Positions 34,902 through 46,731 of a stretch of DNA of 64,000 nt are shown piece after piece. Position numbers and translations under genes: made by a program. A model generated the notes under the pieces. The model had not been told where the DNA came from, ran no database searches, and saw only the letters and a program-made list of their open reading frames with translations. This stretch comes from Taudactylus pleione (taxonomy: Eukaryota > Chordata > Amphibia > Anura > Myobatrachidae), in the NCBI GenBank assembly GCA_031769625.1, contig JAUIMM010000577.1:1178001-1242000 (forward strand). Direction: 5' to 3'. The stretch's first letter is position 1. Each line of letters starts with the position of its first letter.

Positions 34902-36270
34902 GTGTGTGAATATGTAATTGAGGAGGTGGGGAATGAATTGCCCAAAGTCAGAGATGAAATAAGACTGTTTAATAGCAGCCATCTTGATACCTTGACCACT
35001 GATAATACTGAGAGTTGGTTGGTGAAATTGCAAGAACAGACTAACAGTTATCAGAGGGACCTTATTACGTTTAAACATAAAAAAATAGCTACTGTTAATT
35101 CTGACTATACTAACCACCAAGTCTTTCGGTGGCTTAGGGGCGATAATTTTTCTAGATGCCCAGGTGGTACCCCAAAATATAGGGTTCCTGCTTGATTTGA
35201 TATGTCACCTTCCCAATCAAATTCTGAAAGTGAATCAAGTAACCAATGTCCTCCTAGTGGAGTTTTTTTAGGCAGAGGCCAAGGCCTAGGTTCCAGACGG
35301 GCCCCCGATACCCAAGCAGGCTCAGGGGTAAATACAAGAAAATGGGGAAGGGGGCGACAGAAGAACTAGAGCCTATTTATAATCTCTCTAGTAGATCACT
35401 TACTCAGGCTGAAACAGAGGTCCTCTCACTTGGTCTTTCTTTTGTACCTACGGTACAACACGATAAATTTAATTGGTCTGTAGAACATTATAAATTTGGA
35501 CGTAAATTACATCTTCGTGAATATTTCTCAAACTCTAGTGAAATGAACACCGTTAGCAAATTTAAAAATCCCAGCTCGTTTGATCCTCAGTCAAGTAACA
35601 CCAGTATCAAGACTTTTTTACGACTAGTGGAACATGATATGTCCGTCTCTGATGTTTCCAAAAGATATGACAACTTGACTTATGTACAGAGACAAGCATT
35701 ACATAGATTGATACATGATGAGTCACTGGTGATACGTCAGGCAGATAAGGGTGGGGCCGTTGTGGAACAAGACTGGTACGACTATGACCGGGAAGTGCTT
35801 CACCAGTTGAGTGATACACATACTTAGACCAAGGTGGCTACCAATCCAATGTATAAGATCAAAGGTAGGGTTGATCAGGTAGTTAGTAGGGCAGTGCAAA
35901 ATGGGTGGATTGATGAAAGTGTGGCAGCCTATTTAACAGTTCCACATCCTATATGCCCGATTATCTACCTACTACCCAAAATACACAAGACATTGGTCGA
36001 CCCACCAGGGCGTCCAATTATATCTGCTAGGGGCTCTGCGCTTCAGCCCCTAGTGATTTTTGTTGATGGGTTTCTCCAACCGCGTGTAGTTGCAAAGGAG
36101 AGTTATTTACGTGATACAACTGATTTCCTTGACAAAATTTTGTTACTGAATTATCTTACTGATGTGATGTGGTTGGCCACCTTGGATGTATCATCCCTTT
36201 ATATCGTGATACCACACCAGGATGGTATTGAGGTACGCATGTGGGACCTCCAATTGAGTTCCTATGTGAG
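34902..36270 (+). pseudogene. Penelope-like reverse transcriptase, N-terminal half (broken)
   Basis: The frame from 34902 (IEEVGNELPKVRDEIRLF) stops at 35193-35195. The next frame (35342) carries IYNLSSRSLTQAETEVLSLG, the N-terminal block typical of this RT group, and QADKGGAVVEQDWYDYDREV, the RT motif region. TAG at 35825-35827 falls where a Tyr is usual. The frame resumes with YLLPKIHKTLVDPPGRPIIS and DVSSLYIVIPHQDG (motif A, first catalytic Asp), then shifts near 36240. The reaction would be target-primed reverse transcription. Several stops and a frameshift make it inactive. Confidence 0.9.
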
Positions 36271-37027
36271 CTAAGTGATCTTGTACTTGGTTCTAATAAT
36301 TTTTTCTACTGTGGTGATTATTATATTCAATTGTTGGGCACGGCGATGGGGTCGAATCTGGCCCCATCGTATGCCAATCTGTACATGCAGCAGTATGAAA
36401 AGAAATATATTTTGGGCCATTTTGGCCCAAAGATTGTTTGTTATGAAAGGTATATTGACAATCTGTTTTTGATTTGGAGGGGTACCGATGTTGAATTTTT
36501 CAACATGGTTTCTGCCCTCAATGCAATTGATGGCCCCATACGCTTCACCACTAATTTAGATAAATATACTATAAATTTCCTTGACGTGACCATTTCACGT
36601 CATGGTACAGGTGTGAGCTCAACCCTATATCGCAAATCTACAGACCGTAATACATTGCTGCATGCATCTTGCCATCACATAAGCAACCTGTAGGAGTCAC
36701 TCCCCATATCACAATTTCTACGTGTTCTAAGAAATAATACATCTCAGGATGTGTCTGAAATACAATTGTTGGAGATGCGTGACAGATTCCTCGCACGAGG
36801 GTACTCACCGACAGTAGTAAATAGATGTTTGTCAAATATTAACCTGTCAAGAATGATATACCCTGCTACCTACGATTTGGCTGCTAAGGCTACAAATAAG
36901 GCCATCAGACGTCATTGGTCCATTATCACCACTGATCCAGCTCTTAAAAGTATTAACAAACAACCACCCTTGATGGCGTACCGCCGTGGTCCCAATTTGC
37001 GCCAACTACTAATGCGCCCTATGCAAT
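36241..37027 (+). pseudogene. Penelope-like reverse transcriptase, C-terminal half (broken)
   Basis: After the frameshift the RT continues: LLGTAMGSNLAPSYANLYMQ is motif B. Motif C reads YIDNLFLIW where YIDD is expected, so the second catalytic aspartate is replaced by Asn. TAG at 36691-36693 interrupts; the same frame goes on with ESLPISQFLRVLRNN, then RFLARGYSP and the linker ending LRQLLMRPMQ at 37027. No GIY-YIG nuclease follows; the 34-bp repeat begins directly. The copy is therefore truncated at its 3' end, or belongs to a lineage without the nuclease. The former is likelier, since the fragment at 25.1-26.2 kb shows the nuclease. Confidence 0.9.
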
Positions 37028-37028
37028 A

Positions 37029-37062
37029 ACCCTGGTGTGTCTGGTTGAAAAGGGGGAGAAGT
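37029..37062 (+). repeat. Right 34-bp direct repeat flanking the Penelope-like copy
   Basis: Identical to 34609-34642. It begins one base after the stop codon of the RT frame. Confidence 0.85.
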
Positions 37063-37214
37063 TTTGACAAACATCATCATTCCTGGACTTTGTCTGGGAA
37101 TGATGATGTTTGTGCATGCAAGATGACGTTTTGCCTCGTTCTGAGTTCCGTTTTTTTGGAGGGAAAAATCCGAACTCGGCATGCAAACTCGAACCTATCC
37201 GAGCCTGCACATCC

Positions 37215-37216
<2 letters not shown>

Positions 37217-37262
<46 letters not shown>
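37217..37262. repeat. (TA)n microsatellite
   Basis: A pure TA run. Similar TA or TG/TA runs occur at about 34810-34895, 44847-44880, 50050-50160, 52270-52318, 54195-54240, 59258-59340 and 60660-60715; frames with poly-Tyr/Ile across these are artefacts. Confidence 0.95.
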
Positions 37263-37263
<1 letters not shown>

Positions 37264-37351
37264 TGTATATATATTTTTTTTATATTACATTGTGGTGAGA
37301 GGGGTGGTCTCTCACCTGAGTTGCCCACATTCTGGTGGGATCAGCAGGGAA

Positions 37352-37523
37352 ATATATACTAAAGTGCGGGTTTTTTGAATTGGAGATGTTGCCCATAGCA
37401 ACCAATCAGACTCTACTTACCATTTATCTAGCAGCTTCTAGAAGATAATAGCTAGAATCTGACTGGTTGATATGGGCAATATCTCCACTTCTAAAAACCC
37501 GCACTTTAGTAAATATACCCCTA
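37352..37523. mobile_element. Palindromic MITE, 'CCATAGCAACCAATCAG' family (full copy)
   Basis: Ends ATATATACTAAAGTGCGGG and CCCGCACTTTAGTAAATATA are inverted, with inner arms GATGTTGCCCATAGCAACCA and GACTGGTTGATATGGGCAAT. The two frames that cross it (37467, 37472) are repeat-derived. Confidence 0.85.
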
Positions 37524-38031
37524 AGGGAGAAGAAAACAAGACCAGCATATTCTGCAGCTACAGCAGCAGTTTGGAACTTCGGGTTTTCTGGGCTGCACAG
37601 CTCAAAGTGGAAATATGGAATTCCGGGTTTTCTATGTCACCGAGTCAGCATGAAATCAGCAGCAGAGGAGGAGTCTAAACCCCCCATTCACCTAGTCTTC
37701 CTTGCACTGATGCCGGCAAGCAGCCAATTAGTAGGCCTAAGTGGCTGTAGTGCCAGGGACAAAGAGCTATGCTGCGAGAGCATGGCTGATTGTTGCTGCA
37801 AGCCACTGCAGTGGACTGACAAGCAAGCGGAGTGCTGGGATCTTTTATGTTCATTTGATTATTTTCTGTATGTACCTGTGCTTCCTTCTTCAAGAAGTCT
37901 GTTACCCGGATAAAACGCGTTGGAGACTTCTCTCACCTTTCATGAACTTACCATTGTTTTACCTGATAACTCATTTTTATATACTTCATGTGATGTGTTA
38001 TGTACAGTATATTATTAATTAATTTATTTTT

Positions 38032-38035
38032 TTAA
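38032..38035. repeat. TTAA target duplication, left
   Basis: Matches TTAA at 42970-42973. TTAA is the exclusive target of piggyBac transposases. Confidence 0.8.
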
Positions 38036-38314
38036 CCACTTAACGGGCAAATTCTTTTCCCAAAAACAGCTCCGAAATTGTCGGGTTTTTTATGATTGAA
38101 TTAGGTCAAGAACATCTAGTTAAAACTTATTCAACACAATTTTATTAAAGAAAATCTTTTTTTTTTCTGTTTTTTTTTCTATTTTGAAACATAGTATACC
38201 ATAAAATAGCTATTTTTTTTAAAATTCATGAACTTGAACTTTAAACACTTTTAAACTATTTAAGACTTATATAAAACTCATTTAACAGTAATTTTCAGTG
38301 TAATGGAACATTTA

Positions 38315-39317
<1,003 letters not shown>

Positions 39318-39322
39318 GTCTC
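39318..39322. repeat. GTCTC target duplication of the solo LTR, left
   Basis: Identical to 40620-40624. The duplicated bases are part of the transposase codons on both sides (PERD and DRDISIDES). Confidence 0.85.
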
Positions 39323-40619
39323 TGTCACAGCTACAGACACTTGAGGCTCCTGGGAAGAGTCAGGCTTACTAGGAAATATAAACTGAGGTGGTTTTAGGAA
39401 TGACTTTTTCATGAAATATCACTGACACGAAATAAAAGTAAATAGAAGAACAAGAATTCAAGAACAAAAACTGTATGGCAAAGTTCCACATTAAATCTAA
39501 ATAACACAAAGTTCATGACATGCACTAACAGGTGCAGGGGAATGCCCCTGTGAGAAACAAAGTTCAAAGTACACATTGAACTGGTGTGGGGTGGAACCCC
39601 GAGTTCAACACAAGGCTAGGGCCTCAGGATAGAATGGAGGTCAATAACAGGGTTGAGCCCTGTAGCGTGACGGAGGTCCGGAACAATGTTGATCCCTGAG
39701 ATGTAAATAGATCCGGAATGAGGTTAAGCCCTGAGACGTAATGAGGATCCGGAACAGGGTTGAGCCCTGAGACGTGATGAGGGTCCGGAATGCGGTTGAG
39801 CCCTGAGACGTGATGAGGGTCCGGAACTAGGTTGAGCCCTGAGATGTGATGAGGGTCCGGAACAGGGTTGAGCCCTGAGATGTGATGAGGGTCCGGAACA
39901 TGGTTGAGTCCTGCGATGTGATGAAAGCCTGGAGCAGGGTTGAGCCCTGCGGTAGGATGAAGGTCCGGAGCAGTGTTGAGCCCTGCGGCATAATGAAGGT
40001 CCGGAGTGGGGTTGAGCCCTGAGGCATAATGCAGTCCTGGTAGGATAGACTGTAACAGTGCAGTTGACAACTGTAGAAGAAGTAACCCCAGTGTCTGTAT
40101 GAGTCAATAATAACAAGTAAACCAAATAGTGTAGCGTAGAATGGAATAGCAGTAATAGAGCAGGATAACAACGGAAAAACAATGGCAATGCTGAGCTCTG
40201 TAGTGCAGCTGATAACATGTATCAGAACTTGAACCGGAACACAAGCAGGAATGTAGCGAGGTCCACAGCATACACCAGGCACAGCGGGGATCTGGCAGAG
40301 TCCAATGAAGACCTGAAAGTAACGTTGCACAGACATAGTTGAGGCATATGAGGCATAGTTAGTAACAGGGGTTTATACTAGAGGTCTGTGATCCATAGGA
40401 AGTTCAGAACATGTGACCCAAATAGAATCAGGTTTGGAATAATAAGCAATCAAGGAATCCAACAACCTGACCACACCTAAGAAACAGATGATCACTTTAA
40501 CACTCTGTGCACTGGATGTGATGAATGCCAGTAACAAGGATAGATCCTCCAACGACCACAGTGGAACTTTCGGCAAGTGTAGTTTGTCTTTATGTACTGA
40601 AATAGTTAAAGTCCTGACA
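39323..40619. mobile_element. Solo LTR (1,297 bp) inside the piggyBac transposase gene
   Basis: The segment starts TGTCA and ends TGACA, the TG...CA inverted ends of LTRs, and is bounded by the 5-bp duplication GTCTC. Cutting it out joins transposase sequence on either side. No gag or pol is inside, so it is a solitary LTR left by recombination between two LTRs. A TATA-like AGTATAAAC on the minus strand near 40370-40378 suggests the minus strand is sense. The interior carries a 36-bp minisatellite. Frames in this stretch (39624-40336) are repeat artefacts. Confidence 0.85.
39651..40045. repeat. 36-bp minisatellite within the solo LTR (about 11 units)
   Basis: Units contain GGTTGAGCCCTGAGACGTGA then TGAGGGTCCGGAAC. 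The 36-bp period gives a 12-residue repeat (core PDPHHVSGLN) in one minus frame and similar repeats in the others. Units at the two ends are the most diverged. Confidence 0.9.
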
Positions 40620-40624
40620 GTCTC
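40620..40624. repeat. GTCTC target duplication of the solo LTR, right
   Basis: See 39318-39322. Confidence 0.85.
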
Positions 40625-41273
40625 GTTCTGGGGTCAGTAGTTCAGAAAACCTCTTGGACAAGTAGGACTAAACAAGCCATATTTTCTGGTGTTTGGGGTT
40701 GGGATGGGCTTTTTCTTCAGCCTGATTATCTACAAAATGTAGGAATTTTTTCAGTAAGATAAACCATCTGTGGGACATTATTGATGCAAAAAATGGTGTC
40801 GCCAGGGCATTTCTTTTAGACCAGTACCACTCCAGCAGAGGTTTTTGTATCAAGCCTTGCAGCACTAGCAGAGATAAGAATACCAGTATTTCTGCAGCCC
40901 TTGTTGGGACCCAATCATTGCTTCTTGAAAACTGGCGTGGTGTTGCACCATTCAGCATACCGATTTGTTTCCACAGTAATCAATTCGACCAAGTGTAGGT
41001 CAAAAAACAATTTGAAATATCCCAGAATTCCACTTTCTATTGTCACTTGGTGTTCACCCATGAAGGGAAATTGTGGTGGCGCTGGACCACAGTTTTGCGC
41101 GTATAGAGCGCAAAATTGGCGCCCCTCCTCTTGATCTTGCTCTTCATGAGTGGCATCAAAAAGTAGTTATTCTTCATCACTGGAATACATGTCACTTCCA
41201 GAATCAGAATCTGTATCACTGGTGGACATCGCTGCACTCTTATTGTAGATGATACATGGATAATGGTTTTCAC
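40625..41273 (-). pseudogene. piggyBac transposase, N-terminal half
   Basis: On the minus strand the N-terminal acidic region (41043-41273) is followed by the DDE_Tnp_1_7-type region: NDWVPTRAAEILVFLSLLVL, IQKPLLEWYWSKRNALATPF and FLHFVDNQAEEKAHPNPKHQ. Sequence then runs through a stop into SYLSKRFSELLTPERD, where the solo LTR interrupts. The frame at 40668-40958 covers only the middle of this. An earlier frameshift separates 41043 from 40958. The family identification is firm; the exact start codon is not. Confidence 0.85.
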
Positions 41274-41785
41274 CGTACTTTGATGATCACAGTTTTTATA
41301 ACTTTTTTATAATTGTGTCAGTCACTGTAATATCTAACAATTGTATCCTTATCTCAATCACTGATGTCTATCTCTCTCTCTCCTCAGCTACACTATCACA
41401 GGACTCACAACAATATGTCTCCAATATCATGAGGTGAATAATCCTCATAGGTTTGTCCACCCCTTTTGCTGGGAAGAGATGGAGAGGTAGGAGTGAACAA
41501 TCCTTAGAATTGCCTACCCCTGTTGTTTGGAAGAGAAGAAGGAGGAGAAGTGTGTGTAGGTATGAATTGGGCATACTTCAGGGGCCATCATACAGTATGA
41601 TCTGTGTGGGTCAAGGATGAGCAGTACACACTTCAGGGGCCAGCATATGATCTGTGTCGGTCAGGAATGAGCAGCACACTTCAAGAGCACCAAATATTCT
41701 GTAAGCAGGGCAGAAGGGATGGATCGGGGATAAAGTATGAGTTCCAAATCACTGTAACCTGCCAATGGCCGTCCTTCTCTTTTTT

Positions 41786-42255
41786 AGAGTGGCCTCCTGG
41801 CTGCTCGCATAGCTGTGGGTGACCACCCACAGCTTATGCGAGTGGCCAAAAAGATGGTCGCGATGGTCAAGACCATTGCGACCATTGGGCTTGCGATGAG
41901 ACCCTTGTGGTAGGGTCTCGTTGCCGTAAGCCCTGGAGTGCTTTTGGCTCTATCAGAACCGAGAGCACTCCCACTGACATCACTTGTGATGTCAGTGAGG
42001 CCGGCCCCAGATGGTAGGCGTTCCCATGGGAACGCCTCCGTCTGGGCAGCCACGCCCACCAAAGGGGGCGTGCTGTCTCTCACCATCGACAGCATGCCCC
42101 CTTTGTAGCGAGACCCAGAGCGATGGCTTGGCCATCGCTATCTGGGTCTCGCGCATGCGCACGACTGACCCGGCTCCCTCGTGCGCCTGCGCACTGGGCC
42201 AACATTGACCCGCTTGCGAGCACTCAGCACTCGCGAGCGGGTCTGAATCAGGCCC
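41786..42255. mobile_element. Foldback MITE (copy F) inside the piggyBac element
   Basis: The right end TCTGAATCAGGCCC and modules CTTATGCGAGTGGCC, ACTGACATCACTTGTGATGT, GGCGTTCCCATGGGAACGCC and GCATGCGCACGA match copies at 43.7 and 48.3 kb. The left terminal hairpin is missing. AGA occurs at both edges and may be the target duplication. Confidence 0.7.
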
Positions 42256-42969
42256 AGAGTTTCCAGTCACTGAATTTCCCCGGCAGTGCAGCATCATGGT
42301 TACACAGGAGCACAGGCTTCATTCATTCTAATAACCTGGCATCTGTGAGGAGCAGCGCCAGGTCTAAACCAGGGGGGGGCAGCAGCTGTGTATGTGTTCA
42401 TTACCCCAGCATCTGCGAGTAGCCACACTGGGGTTACACAGGAGCACAGGCTCCATTCAGTCTTATAACCCAGCGTCTGCGTGGAGCAGCGCCAGGTCTA
42501 ATCAGGGGGCCAGCGGCTATATATTCATTACCACAGGAGCACAGGCTCCTTTCATAGCAACCGCCCGGCATCTGCAAGGAGCAGCGCCGAGCTGATCAGT
42601 GAAGAGGGGAGCGAGTGGCTGGGAGGGAGCAGGCAGAGGCTGCACGGGGCTTACATAGGAGCAGAGGCTCCATTTAGTTCACTAACCCGGCATCTGCCAG
42701 GAGCAGCACCGGGTGTGTGCATAGAGGGGGGCAGGCGCCGGGCTGGCTGATCACTGTGCCCAGCAGTGATCAGCAGAAACGATTAGAAAATGTAGTTGCA
42801 GAGGGACCGTGGAGGTCCCTCTGGGGCTGGTGGCTGCAGGAACATTCTCCTCCAACAGCCACCCACCCACAGGGCATTTCTGACTGGTTGTATCAGATCA
42901 GATATGACCAAGTCAGGGAAAGCCCAGTCTGGTATGGTCGTATCTGATACGACCGTGCCAGGCAAGTGG

Positions 42970-42973
42970 TTAA
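42970..42973. repeat. TTAA target duplication, right
   Basis: See 38032-38035. Confidence 0.8.
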
Positions 42974-43655
42974 AAAAAATGTGCAATGCATGTTGACTTA
43001 TTGTCTACTCCACCTCTTATGTCTAGATATTGTCTTATTAAATTGCTCTTTTAGCTCAAAGTAATTGTGTATCCATTTTTTGCATATTTATATATATTAA
43101 TAGGTGATAGTATTGCTGCACAAAATGATAGGTGCTGTGGAATTCTAGTATGCACCTTTTTTGCACAATGCACTGATATAAACAATTATTTTTATCAGTT
43201 TTAGATATTGTTTATTGTTTAGATATTGTTTTAGATCATTGTTTAAGGGTATATTGTTGCATTTACTGATGTATACATAAACATGGTGCACTTTAAAAGC
43301 ATTAAGAAAAGTCTATTATGTACTACTTTTTTTGCATGATGCACTCTATGGTATGAATGTACTATAATTTTCGAATACACAAAATACCAAAGATTATTAG
43401 AGTTTTATCAAATTTTTTGCACATTAGCACATATTGCACTTTGAAATAATTACCTTATTACATGGAATTGAATATTCCTTTTTGTATACACATAAGATAT
43501 ACAAGACATTGGGTGCTCAAATGCAGATTTAATTATTGTATGTTTCCGTCAGCAACAGATCTCCAGTGTTGCACTTCTGATTGAGCCGACACCTATATTG
43601 CTGGGGAGTGCTGTATACAGGTAGCTCACCATCTATACAGGTTTTCTTTCCCATT
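42974..43655. other. AT-rich DNA, no gene seen
   Basis: It carries phrases such as TTTTTTGCACAATGCAC and TGTTTAGATATTGTTT. Similar composition occurs at 28.6-29.2 and 52.5-53.0 kb. Confidence 0.4.
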
Positions 43656-43662
43656 GGTCTCT

Positions 43663-44150
43663 GGGCCTGATTCAGATCCGGTCGCAAACACTGAGCACTC
43701 GCAACCGGGTCGATGGTGGCCGGCTCCGTTGTCCGCATGCGCGAGACCCAGCTAGCGACGGGAAATCCGTCAATCCGGGTCTCGCAACAAAGGGGGCGAG
43801 CTGTCGATGTTAAGTGACAGCTCGCCCCCTTTGGTGGGCGGACCGGGGGGGTGGCTGCCCAAACGGAGGCGTTCCCATGTGAACGCCTGCCATTTGGGGG
43901 CGGCCCCACTGACATCATGAGTGATGTCAGTGGATAGATTCCGGCTCTGTTAGAGCCGAAATCTCTCTGGGGCTTGCGGCCACGACACCCTACCACAAGG
44001 GTCTCATCGCAAGCCCGATGGTCACGATGGTCTTGACCATCGTGACCATCATCCTGGCCGCTCGCTATAGCTGTGGGTGGTCACACAAAAAAAAAACGCC
44101 CTGATTTAGAGCGAGTGCTCTTTCAGAGCGTCCGGCTCTGAATCAGGGCC
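43663..44150. mobile_element. Foldback MITE GGGCCTGATTCAG (copy G)
   Basis: Ends GGGCCTGATTCAGATCCGGT and GGCTCTGAATCAGGGCC; TCT flanks both sides (43660-43662 and 44151-44153). Interior modules are as in the copies at 41.8 and 48.3 kb. The 155-codon minus frame 43529-43996 is read through the element. Confidence 0.85.
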
Positions 44151-44159
44151 TCTATACAT

Positions 44160-44847
44160 TAATTTGTGTATACAATTATACAATTATGGAAAAAAACCTT
44201 TTTTTTTATAAATCAGTGTAAGAGTTTCTACCTCTTTTGGTGCTGCAATTTTCCATCTCCATATATATATTTATGTATATATAAGGGTGTGTGCTATCTA
44301 CCCTATATAAGGGCGTTATACATATTGAGGTGTGATATTATTTTATATCAATACAACTCTGAATTCTATCTGGCTGTATACTGTTGATTGAAAAAGATTT
44401 TATGTATAATAAATATTTTTATATTAATGGTGGCCTTTGGGCCTTCTTTGGGTGTATTCTTGGTGCAAGGGTTTATTTTTAGATATTTATCTCCTTAAGA
44501 AGATAAGGAGTTTTTCTTCATATTAAGAAAATCCAATTGTATGGGAGAAAAGCCACACTGAAGTTTTTAGTATACATAAAGTGCACAAGTCGGCCGTAGG
44601 ATCCATCTCTTCTAAGAATTTATAATACTGCAAATTGGATTACGAGCTTATTTTATATTGGACTTTTTTTATATATTTAATTGAAGTGAACAATTCGTTA
44701 TTTGTTTTCTTTGGGGCACATCTTCTATACTACTCTATAAAATATTGTGTTCTAGCCCCTACTAACAGGGGGATTGTTTTAGAAGTTTTGTAGCCATTTA
44801 TTATATACTAATAAAGCTGAGCGCAGGTTAAGGGCATTTCTTTGTGT

Positions 44848-44882
<35 letters not shown>

Positions 44883-45150
44883 TAAATATCCCCACTGTCA
44901 TATTTCTGCATTTACCCCTGAACCTGTTTCACCTCTCCAGTCATACGGACTTTAGAGGTGATATAGTTGTATATGTATGTATATTTTGGAGTGCATTTAC
45001 AATACAGAAAGCATATTTTACACTAACAGAACAGATGTAAGTAAAATTTTGTATGAGGCCGAGAGTGTCTCTCACCAATGAGGAGAAAGACCCATCATTG
45101 TCAGACCAAGATTGCATCCCAACCTTTCAGATGGTCAAAGAGTGGCAGTT
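44160..45150. other. AT-rich DNA, no gene seen
   Basis: Short frames only, with (TA)n at 44847-44880. Nothing with recognisable coding signature. Confidence 0.4.
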
Positions 45151-45159
45151 GAGTCTTAG

Positions 45160-45325
45160 GGGGTCTATTTACTAAGCCTTGGATGGAGATAAAGTACCAG
45201 GCAATCAGCTCCTATTTGCCATGTCACAGGCTGTGTTTGAAAAATGGCAGTTAGGAGCTGATTGGCTGGTACTTTATCTCCATCCACTTTATCTCTCTCC
45301 AAAGCTTAATAAATAGACCCCATAA
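45160..45325. mobile_element. Harbinger-like MITE, GGGGTCTATTTACTAAG family
   Basis: Left GGGGTCTATTTACTAAGCCT and right AGCTTAATAAATAGACCCC are inverted. Inner arms: CAATCAGCTCCTATTTGCCA and GGCAGTTAGGAGCTGATTGG. Confidence 0.85.
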
Positions 45326-45607
45326 AGTGGAGGAGGTGTGGCCAGTGCTTTGTGGGTGTGGCCAGTAACATGTAGGAGTGTACATTCCTTCACTATCAGC
45401 CCCAATTTCTCCCTAAATACATGTAAGCAGAAAAATTGCATAATTTTTGTGAGGAAAATACAAACACAATTTTATTACTTCTGATTTATGGATGACCATG
45501 TGGCCAGCTGGGTGACTGATCATCATGCTGTCATTATGATTGGCCTAGTTTTATGTGGAAGCCTGGGGCTGTAGCCCCATCTGCCGAATTGTTAATCTGG
45601 GCCTGCT
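45326..45607. repeat. Dispersed repeat also found within 14043-14397
   Basis: Shared blocks: GGTGTGGCCAGTG, TTTTATTACTTCTGATTTATGG, CCATCTGCC and TTGTTAATCTGG. It follows directly on the MITE above. Confidence 0.65.
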
Positions 45608-45728
45608 TGTCCCACTCTATGATTTCCAGCCTAGTAGTAAGGGCTGATGTAATATAAACATATCCAGAGCTGGAGCTACCACTGTACCCAGCAGCCGCAC
45701 ACATAGAAGGTACCAATCATTATTCACA

Positions 45729-46004
45729 GGGCCGTAGCTAGGGTAGTGTGGCCGGTGCCATCGCACAGGGCACCACAGGTCAAGGGGCGCTGTTTGGGCC
45801 TGTCAAATTTCTGTTTATTATCATTCTTGCTTGTAGCTTCCTCTTATTTCATCCCCAGCATCTCCTGGCCTTTCCTATCTCTTCCCTTGCCCTTCCCCAT
45901 GAAGCCATGGCCCTTTTTTGGGTGCATTATGTCCCTTTGAAAAATGAGGGGGGCACCAATGCTCTTTCTGGCACAGGGCACCAAAAAGTCTAGTTACGGC
46001 TCTG
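45729..46004. mobile_element. Repeat with GGGCCGTAGCTAGGG and CTAGTTACGGCTCTG ends, copy 2
   Basis: It matches 30223-30495. It ends 48 bp from the V-set exon's donor site, so it sits in the first few bases of the intron downstream of that exon. Confidence 0.8.
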
Positions 46005-46051
46005 ATTATTCATCACACATCTGCCTGGCACAGTGACTACACGTTACTCAC

Positions 46052-46408
46052 CATAGACAGTCAGGGTCACAGAGGCTTGTTCTTGTGGTTTCTCTGTCTG
46101 TATCTGCACTGTGTAATCACCGCTGTCTGTTATATGGAGATCTGAGATCAGTAATGAGCCATTAGGTAAAGGCCTGGCCCGAGGGAAGTACTGAGGCCCA
46201 GGAATTAGTGAGGGAGTAACACCAGGAATATATGTGAGGATTTGATCCCCAGCACTGGTGTTTAGTCCTTTATACCAAGTGACAGACACAATACTCCCAG
46301 TGATCTCAGTAACACTCAGGGTGACAGATTCCTGGATCACTGGATACTGAGGGATCAGCTGAATATTAATCATCCCACTGGTCAAATCCATCCACAGACT
46401 GAGGAGAG
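46052..46408 (-). CDS. CEACAM-like receptor, N-terminal V-set Ig exon
   Basis: On the minus strand, acceptor TTTGTTTCTCTTTCAG and donor CTATG|GTGAGT bound a 357-bp phase 1-1 exon, the classic symmetrical Ig-domain unit. It begins with the end of a signal peptide (LLSLWMDLTSG), then GMINIQLIPQYPVIQESVTL, VTWYKG (strand C), PLPNGSLLISDLHITDSGDY (strands E-F) and VTLTVYG (strand G). WYKG, the PNGSLLI block and the lack of both canonical disulphide cysteines (Val in strand B, YTV in strand F) are features of CEACAM N-domains. Such domains mediate adhesion and ligand or pathogen binding at the cell surface. The ATG at 46427 lies in the intron; the true start is in an upstream exon that I did not find. 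Confidence 0.9.
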
Positions 46409-46731
46409 CTGAAAGAGAAACAAACATATATCAGGTAATAGAATGCTTGCCTACCCTCCCAAATTCCACGGGAGCTTCCCGAATTGAGGTGGGAGCTCCC
46501 GCTACCCCGCAAACTAGATGTAATCCCCCGCTTTCCTCACAGCGCAGCAGAAAGTCCGGACTGCGCATGCGCGAGTCCAGATGTAGATGCAGGGTCAGGG
46601 AGTCCGTTTATTACAGAGAGATCCCTCCTGGGTCCACCCCTGCACAGAGCAGCTGACTAACCAGCCAAAGTTCACACAGACTGCTTGGAGAGACTGATGC
46701 TCCCAGCATTCTCTGCCCAGCCATTCCCGAG

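Noticed and set aside
39624..40336. Minus frames with 12-residue repeats (148-169 codons)
   Set aside because: They lie within the solo LTR's 36-bp minisatellite and occur in three phases.
43529..43996. 155-codon minus frame
   Set aside because: Lies across a GC-rich foldback MITE; equivalent frames appear in the other copies.
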